A stretch of 64,000 bases of DNA from Paenalcaligenes hominis (GCF_011927625.1 NZ_JAATIZ010000005.1:1-64000), one strand, 5' to 3'. Counted from the stretch's first letter, positions 8,040 to 18,628 are shown. Notes: generated by a model not told the origin, from the letters alone. Numbers and translations are program-made.

Positions 8040-11000
8040 TAGTAGGCGATCTCCACTGCATGTTGGCCAAGCCAATCGTGTAACTGCTCAAGCATCGTAT
8101 CGGCCAAGCGGACTCGCCATTCGGAACCTAAGCGTAATTGACACTCATAACGACTATTTTCCAAAAGCAGCTCAACCGCTACCCCAGGAATATTGTTTTC
8201 TGGTTCGGCACGATACGGGTTCAGTATCTGATACAGTTTCTGAGTGTCGTAATTCTTTTCATCCAACAAAAGCTGCAGGCTGCGCGCACGGGCTTCTCTA
8301 GCTAATTGCAAATCATAGATCTCATCGGCTGTGATTCGTAAACCACCGGAATAGTCATCATAGCTGACTTTTCCTTTGACTATAATGAGTTGGTCTTCTT
8401 TGAGGCGTTGACGGTTTTGTTCAAATACCTCATTAAATATAGTGACCTCTATTTGCGCTGACCCATCGTCTAAGGTGGCAATTAGCATCCGCCCGCGTCG
8501 CGTCATGCGCACCCGAACACCCGATAACACGCCAGCAAACCATTGTGGTTCACGTGATGGCTCTAGATTGGCCAATGGGCGTGGGGCAAAGCGACGTACC
8601 TCATCGCGCCACGCATCGAACAAATGCCCGCTAAAATAAAAACCAAGGGCAGTTTTTTCCTGCCGTAATTTTGTTTGTAAATCCCACTCGGGTACTTGCT
8701 CTAGCTCGAGTTCGATTAAATCATCAGACGTGTCATCAAATAAAGAAACCTGATGGGCATTGCGAGCCGCCTGATCCGCTGCCTCCATGGCTTTACCCAC
8801 GGTAGCCAATAGCGCAGCTCGGTTTGAGTCAATGGAGTCAAAGGCACCGGCTTTAATTAAGGCTTCTAAGGTACGACGGTTTAAGGTGCTGCGATCAACA
8901 CGTTTACAAAAGTCAAAAAGACTTTTAAACGCCCCGCCAGTTTGTCGGGCAGCCACAATAGCATGAATGGCTGCCTCGCCTGCCCCTTTTACAGCGCCTA
9001 ACCCATATCGGATCGTACGCGGTGGCTTAGCTTGGGCGCTGTGGGTATCCTTGACAGGTACAAAGCGGTACTCAGACGCATTCACATCTGGAGGCAATAC
9101 CGCCACCCCGTTTGCTAAGGCATCTTTCCAAAAGATCTGCATCTTATCGGTGTCATCCATATCGGACAACAGGGTTGCCGCTAAAAACTCGGCCGGATGA
9201 TAGGCTTTTAACCACGCTGTATGGTAAGCAATTAATGCATAAGCCGCAGAGTGACTTTTATTAAAGCCGTAGCCTGCAAATTTTTCCATCAAGTCAAAGA
9301 GCTTGACCGCTAAATCGCCATCGTAGCCCTTTTCTACGGCACCTTTTTCAAATATCTCGCGGTGCATGGCCATTTCTTCGGGTTTTTTCTTACCCATGGC
9401 ACGGCGTAATAAATCGGCGCCCCCTAGCGAGTAACCTCCGATGATTTGTGAGATCAGCATGACCTGTTCTTGGTACACAATCACACCATAGGTACTCTCG
9501 AGCACAGACTCAAGATCGGGGTGAAAGTAGTCCACTTCGGCTCGACCGTGCTTACGATTCACAAAGTCAACCACCATACCAGACTCAAGCGGGCCGGGAC
9601 GGTACAACGCCAACATCGCAATAATGTCTTCAAAGTTACTAGGACGTAAGTTGCGCAGTAGTTCCTTCATGCCCCGCGACTCAAGCTGGAACACAGCGGT
9701 GGTATTGCCATCACACAAGACTTGATAGGCATTTGCGTCATCAAGGCTAAGCGCCATGAGGTCAAAGTCTTTCTTATCTTCGTTAAACTCGCGCACGTAT
9801 TTGACGGCCCAGTCCAGAATCGTCAGATTACGTAAGCCCAAAAAGTCGAACTTAACGAGTCCTGCATCCTCAACGTCGTCTTTATCGTACTGCGATACCG
9901 CATTGGCGTCCTCGCCTGGCTGCCGATAAAGAGGACAGAAATCAATGAGCTTGCCCGGAGCAATCAAAACACCCCCCGCGTGCATACCGACACTGCGCGT
10001 TAAGCCTTCGAGGGGTTTAGCTAAGTCAATTAACGCTTTTACTTCCTCGTCGGTTTCATAACGTTCTTTGAAAGCGGGCTCATCGGATAGAGCGCGACTT
10101 AGGCTCCAGGGGTCAGCTGGACTAAATGGAATCAGTTTGGATAAGCCATCACACAAACCATATGGCAACTCTAATACTCGCCCCACGTCACGAATCACCG
10201 CTTTTGCGCCTAATGTGCCAAAGGTGGCAATTTGACTGACCGCTTGACGCCCATACTGATGTTTTACGTAATCGATCACTCGCTCTCGGTTGTCTTGACA
10301 GAAGTCAATATCAAAGTCAGGCATCGAAACGCGTTCGGGATTTAAAAAGCGCTCAAAAAGCAAGTCGTAACGTAACGGGTCTAGGTCTGTAATACCCATG
10401 CTGTAAGCCACTAATGACCCAGCACCGGACCCTCGACCTGGCCCAACGGGAACACCATTAGCCTTGCCCCAATTAATAAAATCAGCGACGATCAAAAAGT
10501 AGCCGGGAAAACCCATATCAATAATGGTTTTGCATTCCCAGCGTAATCGCTCTAAGTATTTAGGGCGCTCGGCATCGCGTTCGGCGGTGTCAGCATACAG
10601 CTGCTCTAGCCGCAACTCGAGCCCGCGCTCTGCCTCGTGCGTTAAAAAGTCACCTAAGCTCATGCCCTCGGGGGTGGGGAAATCAGGCAAATGAGGCTTA
10701 CCTAGCTTTAGCTCTAAGTTACATCGTTTGGCAATTTCAACCGTGTTTGCTAAAGCTGAAGGAATATCAGCAAACCGTTGCTGCATGAACTCAGAGCTAA
10801 CAAAATACTGCTCTGGGGTAAATTTACGCACCCGACGGGGGTTAGCTAACTGCTCACCTTCTGCAATACATACTCGCACCTCGTGAGCCCGGAAATCCTC
10901 GGGCTCGGCAAATTGAATGGGGTGCGTTGCAACGACGGGCAGGCCTATGTCTTGAGCCAGTCCGAGGGCTGATTGGATATAACGCTCTTCGTCTTCAAAC

Positions 11001-11518
11001 CCGGCACGCTGCAGCTCAAGAAAATAGCGATTGGGGTAGTGCTGCTGCCATTTTTTAGCCCACGCCCAAGCCTGATCAAGCTTGCCTGATAATAAGGCTT
11101 GGCCTACATCGCCTTGATGCGCTCCTGAAAGCAAGATTAAGTCATCTTGGCCATACAACCACTCGCGTTTTACTTCGCCACGGCCTTTGTACTGATTATC
11201 TAGCCACGCTTTGGTGAGGATATCGCATAACGCCAGATAACCCGCATGGTTCATGGCCAACACCGCTACACGAAAAGGCTTGTCTCTGTCTTGTTCGTTT
11301 TCTAGGTAGAGATCACTGCCTGCAATCGCTTTAATACCATTTTTACGGGCAGCCTTATAGAATTTAATTAATCCAAATAAGTTACCTAAGTCAGTTAACG
11401 CCAATGCGGGTTGATTGAATTCTTTTGCTTTGCTGACCATTGCTGAGATTCGGGTGATTCCGTCCACGACCGAAAACTCTGAATGACAGCGCAAATGCAC
11501 AAATGATGGAGTGCTCAT
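8039..11518 (-). CDS. dnaE: DNA polymerase III alpha subunit
   Basis: DnaE is the catalytic subunit of the replicative polymerase. The 1,159-residue protein begins with a PHP domain (HLRCHSEFSVVDG). The family-C polymerase core has catalytic aspartates D401 and D403 in PDFDIDF, the same numbering as E. coli, and the nucleotide-binding GPGRGSGAGS just before. A helix-hairpin-helix region and an OB fold (near YDDYSGGLRITADEIYD) follow. Length matches DnaE1 (about 1,160), not DnaE2/ImuC. The ATG at 11518 gives the expected MSTPSFVHLR start; an upstream extension of 14 codons is not typical. It is 20 bases downstream of hrpA. Confidence 0.96.
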   Translation of the reverse strand: MSTPSFVHLRCHSEFSVVDGITRISAMVSKAKEFNQPALALTDLGNLFGLIKFYKAARKNGIKAIAGSDLYLENEQDRDKPFRVAVLAMNHAGYLALCDILTKAWLDNQYKGRGEVKREWLYGQDDLILLSGAHQGDVGQALLSGKLDQAWAWAKKWQQHYPNRYFLELQRAGFEDEERYIQSALGLAQDIGLPVVATHPIQFAEPEDFRAHEVRVCIAEGEQLANPRRVRKFTPEQYFVSSEFMQQRFADIPSALANTVEIAKRCNLELKLGKPHLPDFPTPEGMSLGDFLTHEAERGLELRLEQLYADTAERDAERPKYLERLRWECKTIIDMGFPGYFLIVADFINWGKANGVPVGPGRGSGAGSLVAYSMGITDLDPLRYDLLFERFLNPERVSMPDFDIDFCQDNRERVIDYVKHQYGRQAVSQIATFGTLGAKAVIRDVGRVLELPYGLCDGLSKLIPFSPADPWSLSRALSDEPAFKERYETDEEVKALIDLAKPLEGLTRSVGMHAGGVLIAPGKLIDFCPLYRQPGEDANAVSQYDKDDVEDAGLVKFDFLGLRNLTILDWAVKYVREFNEDKKDFDLMALSLDDANAYQVLCDGNTTAVFQLESRGMKELLRNLRPSNFEDIIAMLALYRPGPLESGMVVDFVNRKHGRAEVDYFHPDLESVLESTYGVIVYQEQVMLISQIIGGYSLGGADLLRRAMGKKKPEEMAMHREIFEKGAVEKGYDGDLAVKLFDLMEKFAGYGFNKSHSAAYALIAYHTAWLKAYHPAEFLAATLLSDMDDTDKMQIFWKDALANGVAVLPPDVNASEYRFVPVKDTHSAQAKPPRTIRYGLGAVKGAGEAAIHAIVAARQTGGAFKSLFDFCKRVDRSTLNRRTLEALIKAGAFDSIDSNRAALLATVGKAMEAADQAARNAHQVSLFDDTSDDLIELELEQVPEWDLQTKLRQEKTALGFYFSGHLFDAWRDEVRRFAPRPLANLEPSREPQWFAGVLSGVRVRMTRRGRMLIATLDDGSAQIEVTIFNEVFEQNRQRLKEDQLIIVKGKVSYDDYSGGLRITADEIYDLQLAREARARSLQLLLDEKNYDTQKLYQILNPYRAEPENNIPGVAVELLLENSRYECQLRLGSEWRVRLADTMLEQLHDWLGQHAVEIAY

Positions 11519-11538
11519 AAATAAAAACTCTATTGATC

Positions 11539-14500
11539 TTAATACTGCATGGCGTGCCAAGCACGTTCGAGGCGTTTTACAGAAATAGGCATAGGGGTAC
11601 GAAGCTCTTGGGCAAATAAAGACACACGTAGTTCCTCAAGCATCCAAGCAAACCGTTCTAGTTGCGTATCGTCTGCCCCTTTTAAGGCAATTTTGGCACG
11701 TAAGAACTTGGTCTGCCAAGGCAGTACCTCGCCTAACAGGCGTTGATCGCGGCTGGGATCGGTGCGCAATTTATCGAGACGCACTTGAGCCGCCTTTAGA
11801 TAACGGGGCAAATGCACTAACTGTTGGGGGTCGGTATCACGAATAAACCACTTGTGTATTAAACGTGTGTGTTGAGCCTGAATGTCTTCGTAAGCCTGAG
11901 TATGGGCTTTAAAACCGGCCAGTTTACGGGTGAGCTCAGCCCATGCCTGTAAAATAACATAGGCTTGCTTGGCGATTTCCTGTGCCACCAGACCTAAACG
12001 TTGGCGCGCATCGACAACTCGCTGTTCAAACTCTTGTTCGTTAGTAGGCCAAGGTTCCATCAAACACGTCTGATCAATGGCCGCATCAATAATTTGTTGC
12101 CTTAGATCGTCTTGGGTGCCCAAATTCATATACAGCATAGCCATACGCGTTAAGTCAGGGATGTTTTTTTCCTGATAACGCACTGTTTCACGTAAAGCCA
12201 ACCTAAAGAGACGACGCAAACCTAACTTATGCTGCTTAAGGGCCACGTGTTGGTCATCAAACACATCCAACTCGCAGTATTCGCCTTGGTCTACCAAAGC
12301 CGGATACCCTACTACAGCCTGACCTTTACGACGTATTTCCAAAATTTCAGGTAGCTTGCCAAAAGACCAACCGGTAATGCGATCGTGATCTAAGGCTTTG
12401 GCCACTGATTTGTCTTTGACCGCAACCTCTTGGAATGATTCCTGAGCCGCCTTGCCATGCTCTGTTTTTAATTTATCTAGGTTGCGCCCCCCCGACAACA
12501 TACGCCCATGCTCATCAATAACTTTGAAATTCATTAGCAAATGGGGCGGTACATTTTCCAACTTAAAGTCAGAGGGCTGTAAACGTACGCGTTTTTGCTG
12601 CCAGACATCGTCGATTAAGGCGTCGATCAAGCTTTTGGATGGGGCGTGGGCACGGTCAAACCAACGCGCATGAAAGGCTTCAGCATAATCCGGAATCGGT
12701 ACACAGCTACGTCGTAATCGTTGGGGCAAGGAACGCAATAGATGCTGAACCTTTTCCTTTAACATACCGGGCACAAGCCACTCTGCTCGTTCGGCATCAA
12801 TCTGGTTTAAATGGAATAACGGCACAGTAACGGTCAAGCCATCGCGTACTGAGCCTGGCTCAAAGTGATAATCAGCTTTGAGCTTAACGCCTTTCCACTC
12901 AATGCTACGAGGAAACACATCGGTGGTTACCCCCGCGGCTTCGTGCTGCATCAGTTGATCTCGATGTAGCTCGAGCTCTTTGGCTTTGGTTGGGCTTAAC
13001 TTTTTATACCAGCGCTCTAGCGTAGCGGTTTGGTACATGTCAGCGGGCAGCAAGCGATCATAAAAAGCGTAAATTAAGGCATCATCTACAAGAATGTCAG
13101 GTCGACGAGCTCGATGCTCTAAGCGTTCAATGGCTTCAATTTGCTGCTGATTGTGCTTAATAAAGGGTAGGTGTGATTGAATATCTAGACCCACTAGCGC
13201 ATCGCGAATAAAAATCTCTCTTGCTTCAACGGGATTAATGCGGCCATAGTGAACCCGACGCCCACTGTAAATCGTTAACCCATATAACGTGGCTTTTTCA
13301 TTAGCAACCACTCGACCCGCTTTCTTTTCCCATCGGGCATCAGACCAGGTGCGCTTAAGCAAATGCTCGCCAACGCGCTCTATCCAACCTGGCTCAATCC
13401 GAGCGACACAACGCGCATATAAACGCGTGGTCTCGACTAGCTCTGCCGCCAACACCCAACGGCCAGCTTTTTTGCCTAAGGTAGACCCAGGGTGCAAGTA
13501 AAAACGAATATCACGCGTACCTTGGTATACATGGCTGTCTTCGGTTTTGTGACCAATATTTCCTAGTAAACCGGTCAGCAAGCACAGGTGAACTTGCTCA
13601 TACGTTGCCTCGGTCTCGTTAAGACGCCATTTTTGTTCACGCACCAACGTTAATAACTGCTTGTGGACTTCGCGCCACTCTCTAAAGCGCATGGGCGATA
13701 AAAAACGTTCTTTGAGGGTAGCGGCCAGCTTACGATGTGAGAGACGGCTTTTTACCTGGTCCCCGTACCATTGCCACATTTTAAGGTAGGACAAGAATTC
13801 GGACTGAGCCTCTACAAAAACCTGATGCGCTCGTTCGACGACGTCACGGCTTTCTAGCGGCCGCTCACGCGGATCTTGCACGGACAACGCGGAAGCAATA
13901 ATTAGCATTTCGTTTAAACACTGTTGATCGCGGGCCGCTAAGATCATACGAGCAATACGTGGGTCAACCGGCAACCGAGAGACCTCTTTACCAATCGCGG
14001 TGAGTGTGCGTTGGTCATCAATGGCTCCGATTTCCTGTAAGAGCTGATAGCCGTCAGCAATGGCGCGCCCAGAAGGCGCATCGACGAAGGGAAAATCTTC
14101 GACCTCGTTTAAACGCAATGCTTTCATGCGTAAGATGACAGACGCTAACGAGGAACGTAGGATTTCTGGATCCGTAAAAGGTGGGCGTTGGCTAAAATCG
14201 GCCTCGTCATAGAGCCGAATGCATACACCCGGGCCTACACGCCCGCACCGCCCCGCACGCTGACTAGCTGAAGCCTGACTAATTGGTTCAATACGAAGCT
14301 GTTCAACCTTGTTACGCCACGAATAACGTTTTACTCGTGCTAAGCCACTGTCAATCACATACCGAATACCCGGTACGGTTAAAGAGGTCTCAGCCACGTT
14401 GGTCGCTAAGACGACTCGTCTTGCATTGCCTTGGGGTCTAAAAATACGCGACTGTTCGGCATGACTTAAGCGTGCATATAAAGGCAGAATATCCGTGCCA

Positions 14501-15324
14501 ATTAAGTTTTGTTTTCGTAATGCATCAGCGGCTTCGCGAATTTCACGCTCGCCGGGCAGAAATACTAAGATATCACCACTACCCATACGTTGGCATTCGT
14601 GCACGGCATCAAGAATGCCATCATTTAAATCACGTTCTTCGGTCTCAGTTTTTTTATCACCATGTTCGTTAGCTTTATCCGTCAAAATGGGACGATAGCG
14701 TATTTCAACAGGATAGAGCCGACCAGAGACCTCAATAATTGGGGCAGGCTTGCCACCTACTGCGAAATGCTCAGAAAACTGCTTAGCATCAATAGTGGCA
14801 GACGTAATAATGATTTTCAGATCACTTCGCTTGTCGATGAGCTGTCGTAAAAAGCCCAACAAAAAATCAATATTTAAGCTGCGCTCATGGGCCTCATCAA
14901 TAATGATGGTGTCATAAGCTCGCAGTAACGGGTCGCGCTGGGTTTCTGCAAGCAAAATCCCATCGGTCATAAGCTTAATTGCAGAGTGCGGGCTGGTTTT
15001 ATCTGTGAAGCGAATTTGATATCCTACCCATTCACCGATTTCTGTTTTAAGTTCTTCAGCAATACGATAGGCGACGGAAGTCGCTGCAATACGACGTGGC
15101 TGGGTATGCCCAATCATTTTTTTACGCCCACGGCCAAGCTCTAAGCAAATTTTAGGCAGCTGTGTGGTTTTCCCTGAACCGGTTTCACCGCTTACAATAA
15201 CGACTTGATGGTTTTGTATGGCTTCGGCTATTTCATTGCGACGCGCACTAACTGGTAAATCCTCTGGGTAGAGAATATCTGGAAAAGGAAAAGGTTCAGT
15301 TGATTGTTCTAAGGTCTTATGCAT
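11539..15324 (-). CDS. hrpA: ATP-dependent RNA helicase HrpA (DEAH box)
   Basis: HrpA is a DEAH/RHA helicase that rescues stalled ribosomes and unwinds RNA. The 1,261-residue protein has Walker A GETGSGKT (46-53), DEAH (143-146), motif III SAT, and the motif VI region QRAGRCGRVGPG. These are followed by HA2, OB-fold and a long C-terminal DUF3418 region ending in RLERAW. Length fits the roughly 1,300-residue HrpA rather than the shorter HrpB. It is transcribed divergently from argA and precedes dnaE. Confidence 0.94.
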   Translation of the reverse strand: MHKTLEQSTEPFPFPDILYPEDLPVSARRNEIAEAIQNHQVVIVSGETGSGKTTQLPKICLELGRGRKKMIGHTQPRRIAATSVAYRIAEELKTEIGEWVGYQIRFTDKTSPHSAIKLMTDGILLAETQRDPLLRAYDTIIIDEAHERSLNIDFLLGFLRQLIDKRSDLKIIITSATIDAKQFSEHFAVGGKPAPIIEVSGRLYPVEIRYRPILTDKANEHGDKKTETEERDLNDGILDAVHECQRMGSGDILVFLPGEREIREAADALRKQNLIGTDILPLYARLSHAEQSRIFRPQGNARRVVLATNVAETSLTVPGIRYVIDSGLARVKRYSWRNKVEQLRIEPISQASASQRAGRCGRVGPGVCIRLYDEADFSQRPPFTDPEILRSSLASVILRMKALRLNEVEDFPFVDAPSGRAIADGYQLLQEIGAIDDQRTLTAIGKEVSRLPVDPRIARMILAARDQQCLNEMLIIASALSVQDPRERPLESRDVVERAHQVFVEAQSEFLSYLKMWQWYGDQVKSRLSHRKLAATLKERFLSPMRFREWREVHKQLLTLVREQKWRLNETEATYEQVHLCLLTGLLGNIGHKTEDSHVYQGTRDIRFYLHPGSTLGKKAGRWVLAAELVETTRLYARCVARIEPGWIERVGEHLLKRTWSDARWEKKAGRVVANEKATLYGLTIYSGRRVHYGRINPVEAREIFIRDALVGLDIQSHLPFIKHNQQQIEAIERLEHRARRPDILVDDALIYAFYDRLLPADMYQTATLERWYKKLSPTKAKELELHRDQLMQHEAAGVTTDVFPRSIEWKGVKLKADYHFEPGSVRDGLTVTVPLFHLNQIDAERAEWLVPGMLKEKVQHLLRSLPQRLRRSCVPIPDYAEAFHARWFDRAHAPSKSLIDALIDDVWQQKRVRLQPSDFKLENVPPHLLMNFKVIDEHGRMLSGGRNLDKLKTEHGKAAQESFQEVAVKDKSVAKALDHDRITGWSFGKLPEILEIRRKGQAVVGYPALVDQGEYCELDVFDDQHVALKQHKLGLRRLFRLALRETVRYQEKNIPDLTRMAMLYMNLGTQDDLRQQIIDAAIDQTCLMEPWPTNEQEFEQRVVDARQRLGLVAQEIAKQAYVILQAWAELTRKLAGFKAHTQAYEDIQAQHTRLIHKWFIRDTDPQQLVHLPRYLKAAQVRLDKLRTDPSRDQRLLGEVLPWQTKFLRAKIALKGADDTQLERFAWMLEELRVSLFAQELRTPMPISVKRLERAWHAMQY

Positions 15325-15401
15325 GAAATTCGTTTTTTCGTAATCAGTCCATCATTATAATTTTGGTTTTGTCTTTGTTCACCCCTATTCATCACATCAT
15401 T

Positions 15402-16760
15402 ATGAGCCAACCTGACCTTGATACCCTCTCTGCCCTTGATGCACCCGAGTATGCCCCTGCGCAATTTGTGCGTTGGTTTCGCGAGGTGGCGCCCTATGTG
15501 CATCGATTCAGAGGCAAGACCTTTGTGATTGGTTTTGGCGGAGAGTTAATACGCGATGGGGTGTTAAGCACTCTTATTCCGGATCTTTCCTTAATGTCCG
15601 CCCTAGGAATTAAACTGGTGTTGGTACATGGCTCTAGGCCTCAGGTGAATGAGCAACTGCGTGTCAAAGGGTATGACTTAAGCTTTGGTCGCAAAAATGA
15701 GCCAACCAGCGCCGCCGCCCTAGAGTGTGTAAAAGAAGCCGCCGGAGAAATTCGCTTAGACATCGAAGCGGCATTTAGCCAAGGCTTACCGAATACCCCT
15801 ATGTCGCATGCTCAAATTCGAGTCATTTCTGGAAACTTCGTGACGGCGCGCCCCATGGGGATTATTGATGGGATCGACTACAAACACGCAGGTGCTGTGC
15901 GCAAAATCGACACCAACTCTATTCTACGCTCATTAGAGCAAGAAGCCATTGTACTGCTTTCCCCTCTGGGTTTTTCACCTACTGGCGAAGCGTTTAACTT
16001 GGCCATGGAAGAGCTCGCTTTAAGTACCGCCGTGGCGTTGCGCGCAGAAAAGCTGATTTACTTAACCCCTAGTACGCTGACTGTTGGCACAGAGCACGAG
16101 GAAATAGCTGGCGAGCTGGCCCGACTCGAGGCTGACAAACTTTTGGCATCTAACACCTTAGACGAAGACGCCTCTTTTTTTCTTGCATCGGCCTCTCAGG
16201 CCGTTAAACGCGGCGTGCCTCGAGCGCATTTGGTGCCCTACGAAGCCGATGGTAGCGTATTACTTGAAATTTTCACTCACGATGGGGTGGGTACTATGGT
16301 GGTCGAGGACAAGCTAGATGACCTACGACCCGCCACGCTGGATGATGTGGGAGCCATTTTACAGCTTATCGAGCCACTTGAAGCCGACGGTACTCTCGTG
16401 CCTCGGGGCCGCGCTGTGGTAGAGCGCGAAGTGGAACGTTTCACTGTACTAGAACACGACGGCATTATTTATGGCTGTGTATCTATTACTCCGTATCTTA
16501 GCGAAGGTATGGTTGAAATGGCCTGCTTAATTGTTCAACCCGAGTGGCAAGGCGAAGGCGAAGGCGAGTTGCTGTTACGTCACGCCGAGAGCCGTGCACG
16601 CACTCTAGGGGCCACGCATTTATTTGTCCTTACTACGCGCACATCTCATTGGTTTATTAAACGGGGGTTTGTGCAAGGCTCGGTTACTGATTTACCTAAA
16701 GAGAAAAAAGCCCATTATAATCGGGCCCGCAATAGCCTCGTTTTTATTAAAAAGCTATAG
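15402..16760 (+). CDS. argA: N-acetylglutamate synthase
   Basis: ArgA makes N-acetylglutamate from acetyl-CoA and glutamate, the first step of arginine synthesis. The 452-residue protein has an N-terminal amino-acid-kinase-like domain (about 25-290; GGELIRDGVL, LVHGSRPQVNEQL) that usually carries arginine feedback. A C-terminal GNAT acetyltransferase domain follows (about 305-450; QPEWQGEGEGELLLRHAESRA). The ATG at 15402 (MSQPDLDTL) is preferred over an upstream in-frame start at 15363 because the extra 13 residues look non-coding. It diverges from hrpA. A gap of about 80 bases with a small palindrome separates it from yggX. Confidence 0.93.
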   Translation: MSQPDLDTLSALDAPEYAPAQFVRWFREVAPYVHRFRGKTFVIGFGGELIRDGVLSTLIPDLSLMSALGIKLVLVHGSRPQVNEQLRVKGYDLSFGRKNEPTSAAALECVKEAAGEIRLDIEAAFSQGLPNTPMSHAQIRVISGNFVTARPMGIIDGIDYKHAGAVRKIDTNSILRSLEQEAIVLLSPLGFSPTGEAFNLAMEELALSTAVALRAEKLIYLTPSTLTVGTEHEEIAGELARLEADKLLASNTLDEDASFFLASASQAVKRGVPRAHLVPYEADGSVLLEIFTHDGVGTMVVEDKLDDLRPATLDDVGAILQLIEPLEADGTLVPRGRAVVEREVERFTVLEHDGIIYGCVSITPYLSEGMVEMACLIVQPEWQGEGEGELLLRHAESRARTLGATHLFVLTTRTSHWFIKRGFVQGSVTDLPKEKKAHYNRARNSLVFIKKL

Positions 16761-16843
16761 ACACATAAACTCCGCGACATCGTAGATGTTGTAAGCCTGC
16801 TCTACTACAATGGGGGCAGATTACTATTTTATAAAGGGATGAT

Positions 16844-17116
16844 ATGACCAGAATGGTGCAATGTGTGAAATTAAAAAAAGAAGCCGAAGGCTTAGAGTTC
16901 CCTCCGTATCCTGGCGAGCTTGGCGTCAAAATTTGGCAGTCAATTTCTCAAGAAGCATGGACAAACTGGGTACAAATTCAAACGCGTATTGTGAATGAAA
17001 ACCGTTTAAATCTTGCGGACTCACGCTCACGTAAATACCTAGCCGAGCAAATGAAGCAATATCTATTCGAAGACCAAGATATCGAAGCCCAAGGTTTTGT
17101 CCCCCCTGGGCCATAA
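16844..17116 (+). CDS. yggX: Probable Fe(2+)-trafficking protein YggX
   Basis: A 90-residue YggX-family protein with the hallmark start MVQCVKL, then [12 protein letters not shown], and the middle [19 protein letters not shown]. In enteric bacteria YggX protects iron-sulfur clusters and oxidation-labile enzymes. The single conserved cysteine (residue 7) is present. A good Shine-Dalgarno (AAGGGA) precedes the ATG. The gene ends at a strong bidirectional terminator shared with phoU. Confidence 0.94.
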   Translation: MTRMVQCVKLKKEAEGLEFPPYPGELGVKIWQSISQEAWTNWVQIQTRIVNENRLNLADSRSRKYLAEQMKQYLFEDQDIEAQGFVPPGP

Positions 17117-17120
17117 AACA

Positions 17121-17153
17121 AAAAAGCCTGATATTTTCCTATCAGGCTTTTTT
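17121..17153. terminator. Bidirectional terminator between yggX and phoU
   Basis: The stem AAAAAAGCCTGATA / TATCAGGCTTTTTT encloses a six-base loop. A T-run lies on the right for yggX and an A-run on the left provides the T-run for phoU. Confidence 0.92.
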
Positions 17154-17168
17154 AACAACCATTACGTG

Positions 17169-17888
17169 TTACTCGTCGAAGTTGACATCTTTACCCAAAG
17201 CAGTACGTACGGTATTTTTCATGCCGGTGTGACGAACATCGTCGCCAAGCACCATATAAATGACGCGCTCGGCCATGTTTTTGGCATGATCGCCCATTCG
17301 CTCAAGAGCTCGAGCAATAAAAATTAAATCAATGGATCGGGAAATAGTACGCGGGTCTTCGATCATGTAAGTGATGACATGACGTAGTGAACCTTTCCAT
17401 TCTTTGTCTACGTCTTTGTCTTTGCGCACCACATCGGCGGCAACCACCATGTCTTGGCGTGCAAACGCATCTAAAGACTGGTTGATCATGCTTGCCACTG
17501 AGTTGCTCATGTGACGTAGCTCGACCACAGGCTCGTAACCGGAATCCGCCTCGTGCAAGCGTCGTGCCATTTTTGCTATGCGTTCGGCCTCATCACCACA
17601 CCGCTCTAGGTCGGTCAACATTTTAGAAATGGATAGCAACGTGCGCAAATCAATAGCCGTAGGCTGATTACGTGCAATGATATACGTAATGCGCTCGTCA
17701 ATTTCGACCTCTAGACTGTTGACCTCTTTTTCACGCTCTCGGACCTGATCGACGAGCCGCAAGTCGCCGCTGAATAACGCCTCCATGGCTTGTTCGACCA
17801 TGGATTCTACCACCCCACCCATTTGTAAGAAAAGAGAGCGAGTGGCTTCGAGCTCGGTATGAAACTGTTTATTTGTATGTTCAATCAT
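17169..17888 (-). CDS. phoU: Phosphate transport system regulator PhoU
   Basis: PhoU is a dimeric helical-bundle protein that links the PstSCAB phosphate transporter to the PhoR-PhoB two-component system. The 239-residue protein has two three-helix PhoU repeats, each with an acidic metal-binding motif: EVEIDERI and RCGDEAERI in the first, DKDVDKEW and RMGDHAKNMAE in the second. The ATG at 17888 is preferred over a TTG three codons upstream. No pst or phoBR genes are near, which is unusual because phoU often ends a pst operon. It lies 62 bases downstream of rpiA. Confidence 0.93.
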   Translation of the reverse strand: MIEHTNKQFHTELEATRSLFLQMGGVVESMVEQAMEALFSGDLRLVDQVREREKEVNSLEVEIDERITYIIARNQPTAIDLRTLLSISKMLTDLERCGDEAERIAKMARRLHEADSGYEPVVELRHMSNSVASMINQSLDAFARQDMVVAADVVRKDKDVDKEWKGSLRHVITYMIEDPRTISRSIDLIFIARALERMGDHAKNMAERVIYMVLGDDVRHTGMKNTVRTALGKDVNFDE

Positions 17889-17950
17889 AGGAACCAACGT
17901 AAACGCAAAAGATCACCAGAAATGGACGCTAGGATTACTATACTACGGCA

Positions 17951-18622
17951 TTATGACAGCGTGGTGACACCGTCTTGCCCAGCAACTAAGGCAATACTAG
18001 CCCCAGTAATGGCAAACAGGCCACAACATACCACCCCAGGGATATCATTAATCTGGGCTTCGAGTTGCGCAGGTGCTGTAATCTGTAGCCCATGCACATC
18101 TAAAATGCTGTTGCCGTTGTCAGTGACAAAGCCTTCGCGCCACACAACACGGCCACCGATGGCTTCGAGTCGTTGCGTTACGATACGACGCGCCATAGGA
18201 ATGACTTCTATGGGCAGCGGAAATGCACCTAGCTGCTCTACGACCTTGCTCTGGTCAACAATACACAGAAAGTGTTTGGCGACGGACGCCACAATTTTTT
18301 CACGAGTTAAAGCGCCACCGCCCCCTTTGGTCATATGCAGATGATGAGTAATCTCGTCGGCACCATCGATATACCAATCCATCGAATCCACGTCGTTTAA
18401 ATCAAGCACTGTAATACCGTGCTGTTGCAAACGTAAGGTGGAGCGCTCTGAACTTGAAACCGCGGCTTTAAATAAATGCTTGTGTTGAGCAAGCGTGTCG
18501 ATAAATACATCAACCGTTGACCCAGTACCTATACCCAGTAGTGTGTCAGGGGTAAGCATAGGCAAGAGATAGTCAACCGCTGCAGTAGCGGCGTGTTGTT
18601 TTAATTGGTCTTGAGAATACAT
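17951..18622 (-). CDS. rpiA: Ribose-5-phosphate isomerase A
   Basis: RpiA interconverts ribose 5-phosphate and ribulose 5-phosphate in the pentose phosphate pathway. The 223-residue protein has GIGTGSTVDVFI near 31-42, the YIDGADEIT segment with the catalytic acidic residues, and KGGGGALTREKIVAS. Length and motif order are standard. It follows the ArsC-like gene by six bases. Confidence 0.95.
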   Translation of the reverse strand: MYSQDQLKQHAATAAVDYLLPMLTPDTLLGIGTGSTVDVFIDTLAQHKHLFKAAVSSSERSTLRLQQHGITVLDLNDVDSMDWYIDGADEITHHLHMTKGGGGALTREKIVASVAKHFLCIVDQSKVVEQLGAFPLPIEVIPMARRIVTQRLEAIGGRVVWREGFVTDNGNSILDVHGLQITAPAQLEAQINDIPGVVCCGLFAITGASIALVAGQDGVTTLS

Positions 18623-18628
18623 AATAAA

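Noticed and set aside
16777-16789. ACATC-GTA-GATGT palindrome between argA and yggX as an argA terminator
   Set aside because: No T-run follows and the stem is only five bases; could be an operator but the evidence is too thin.
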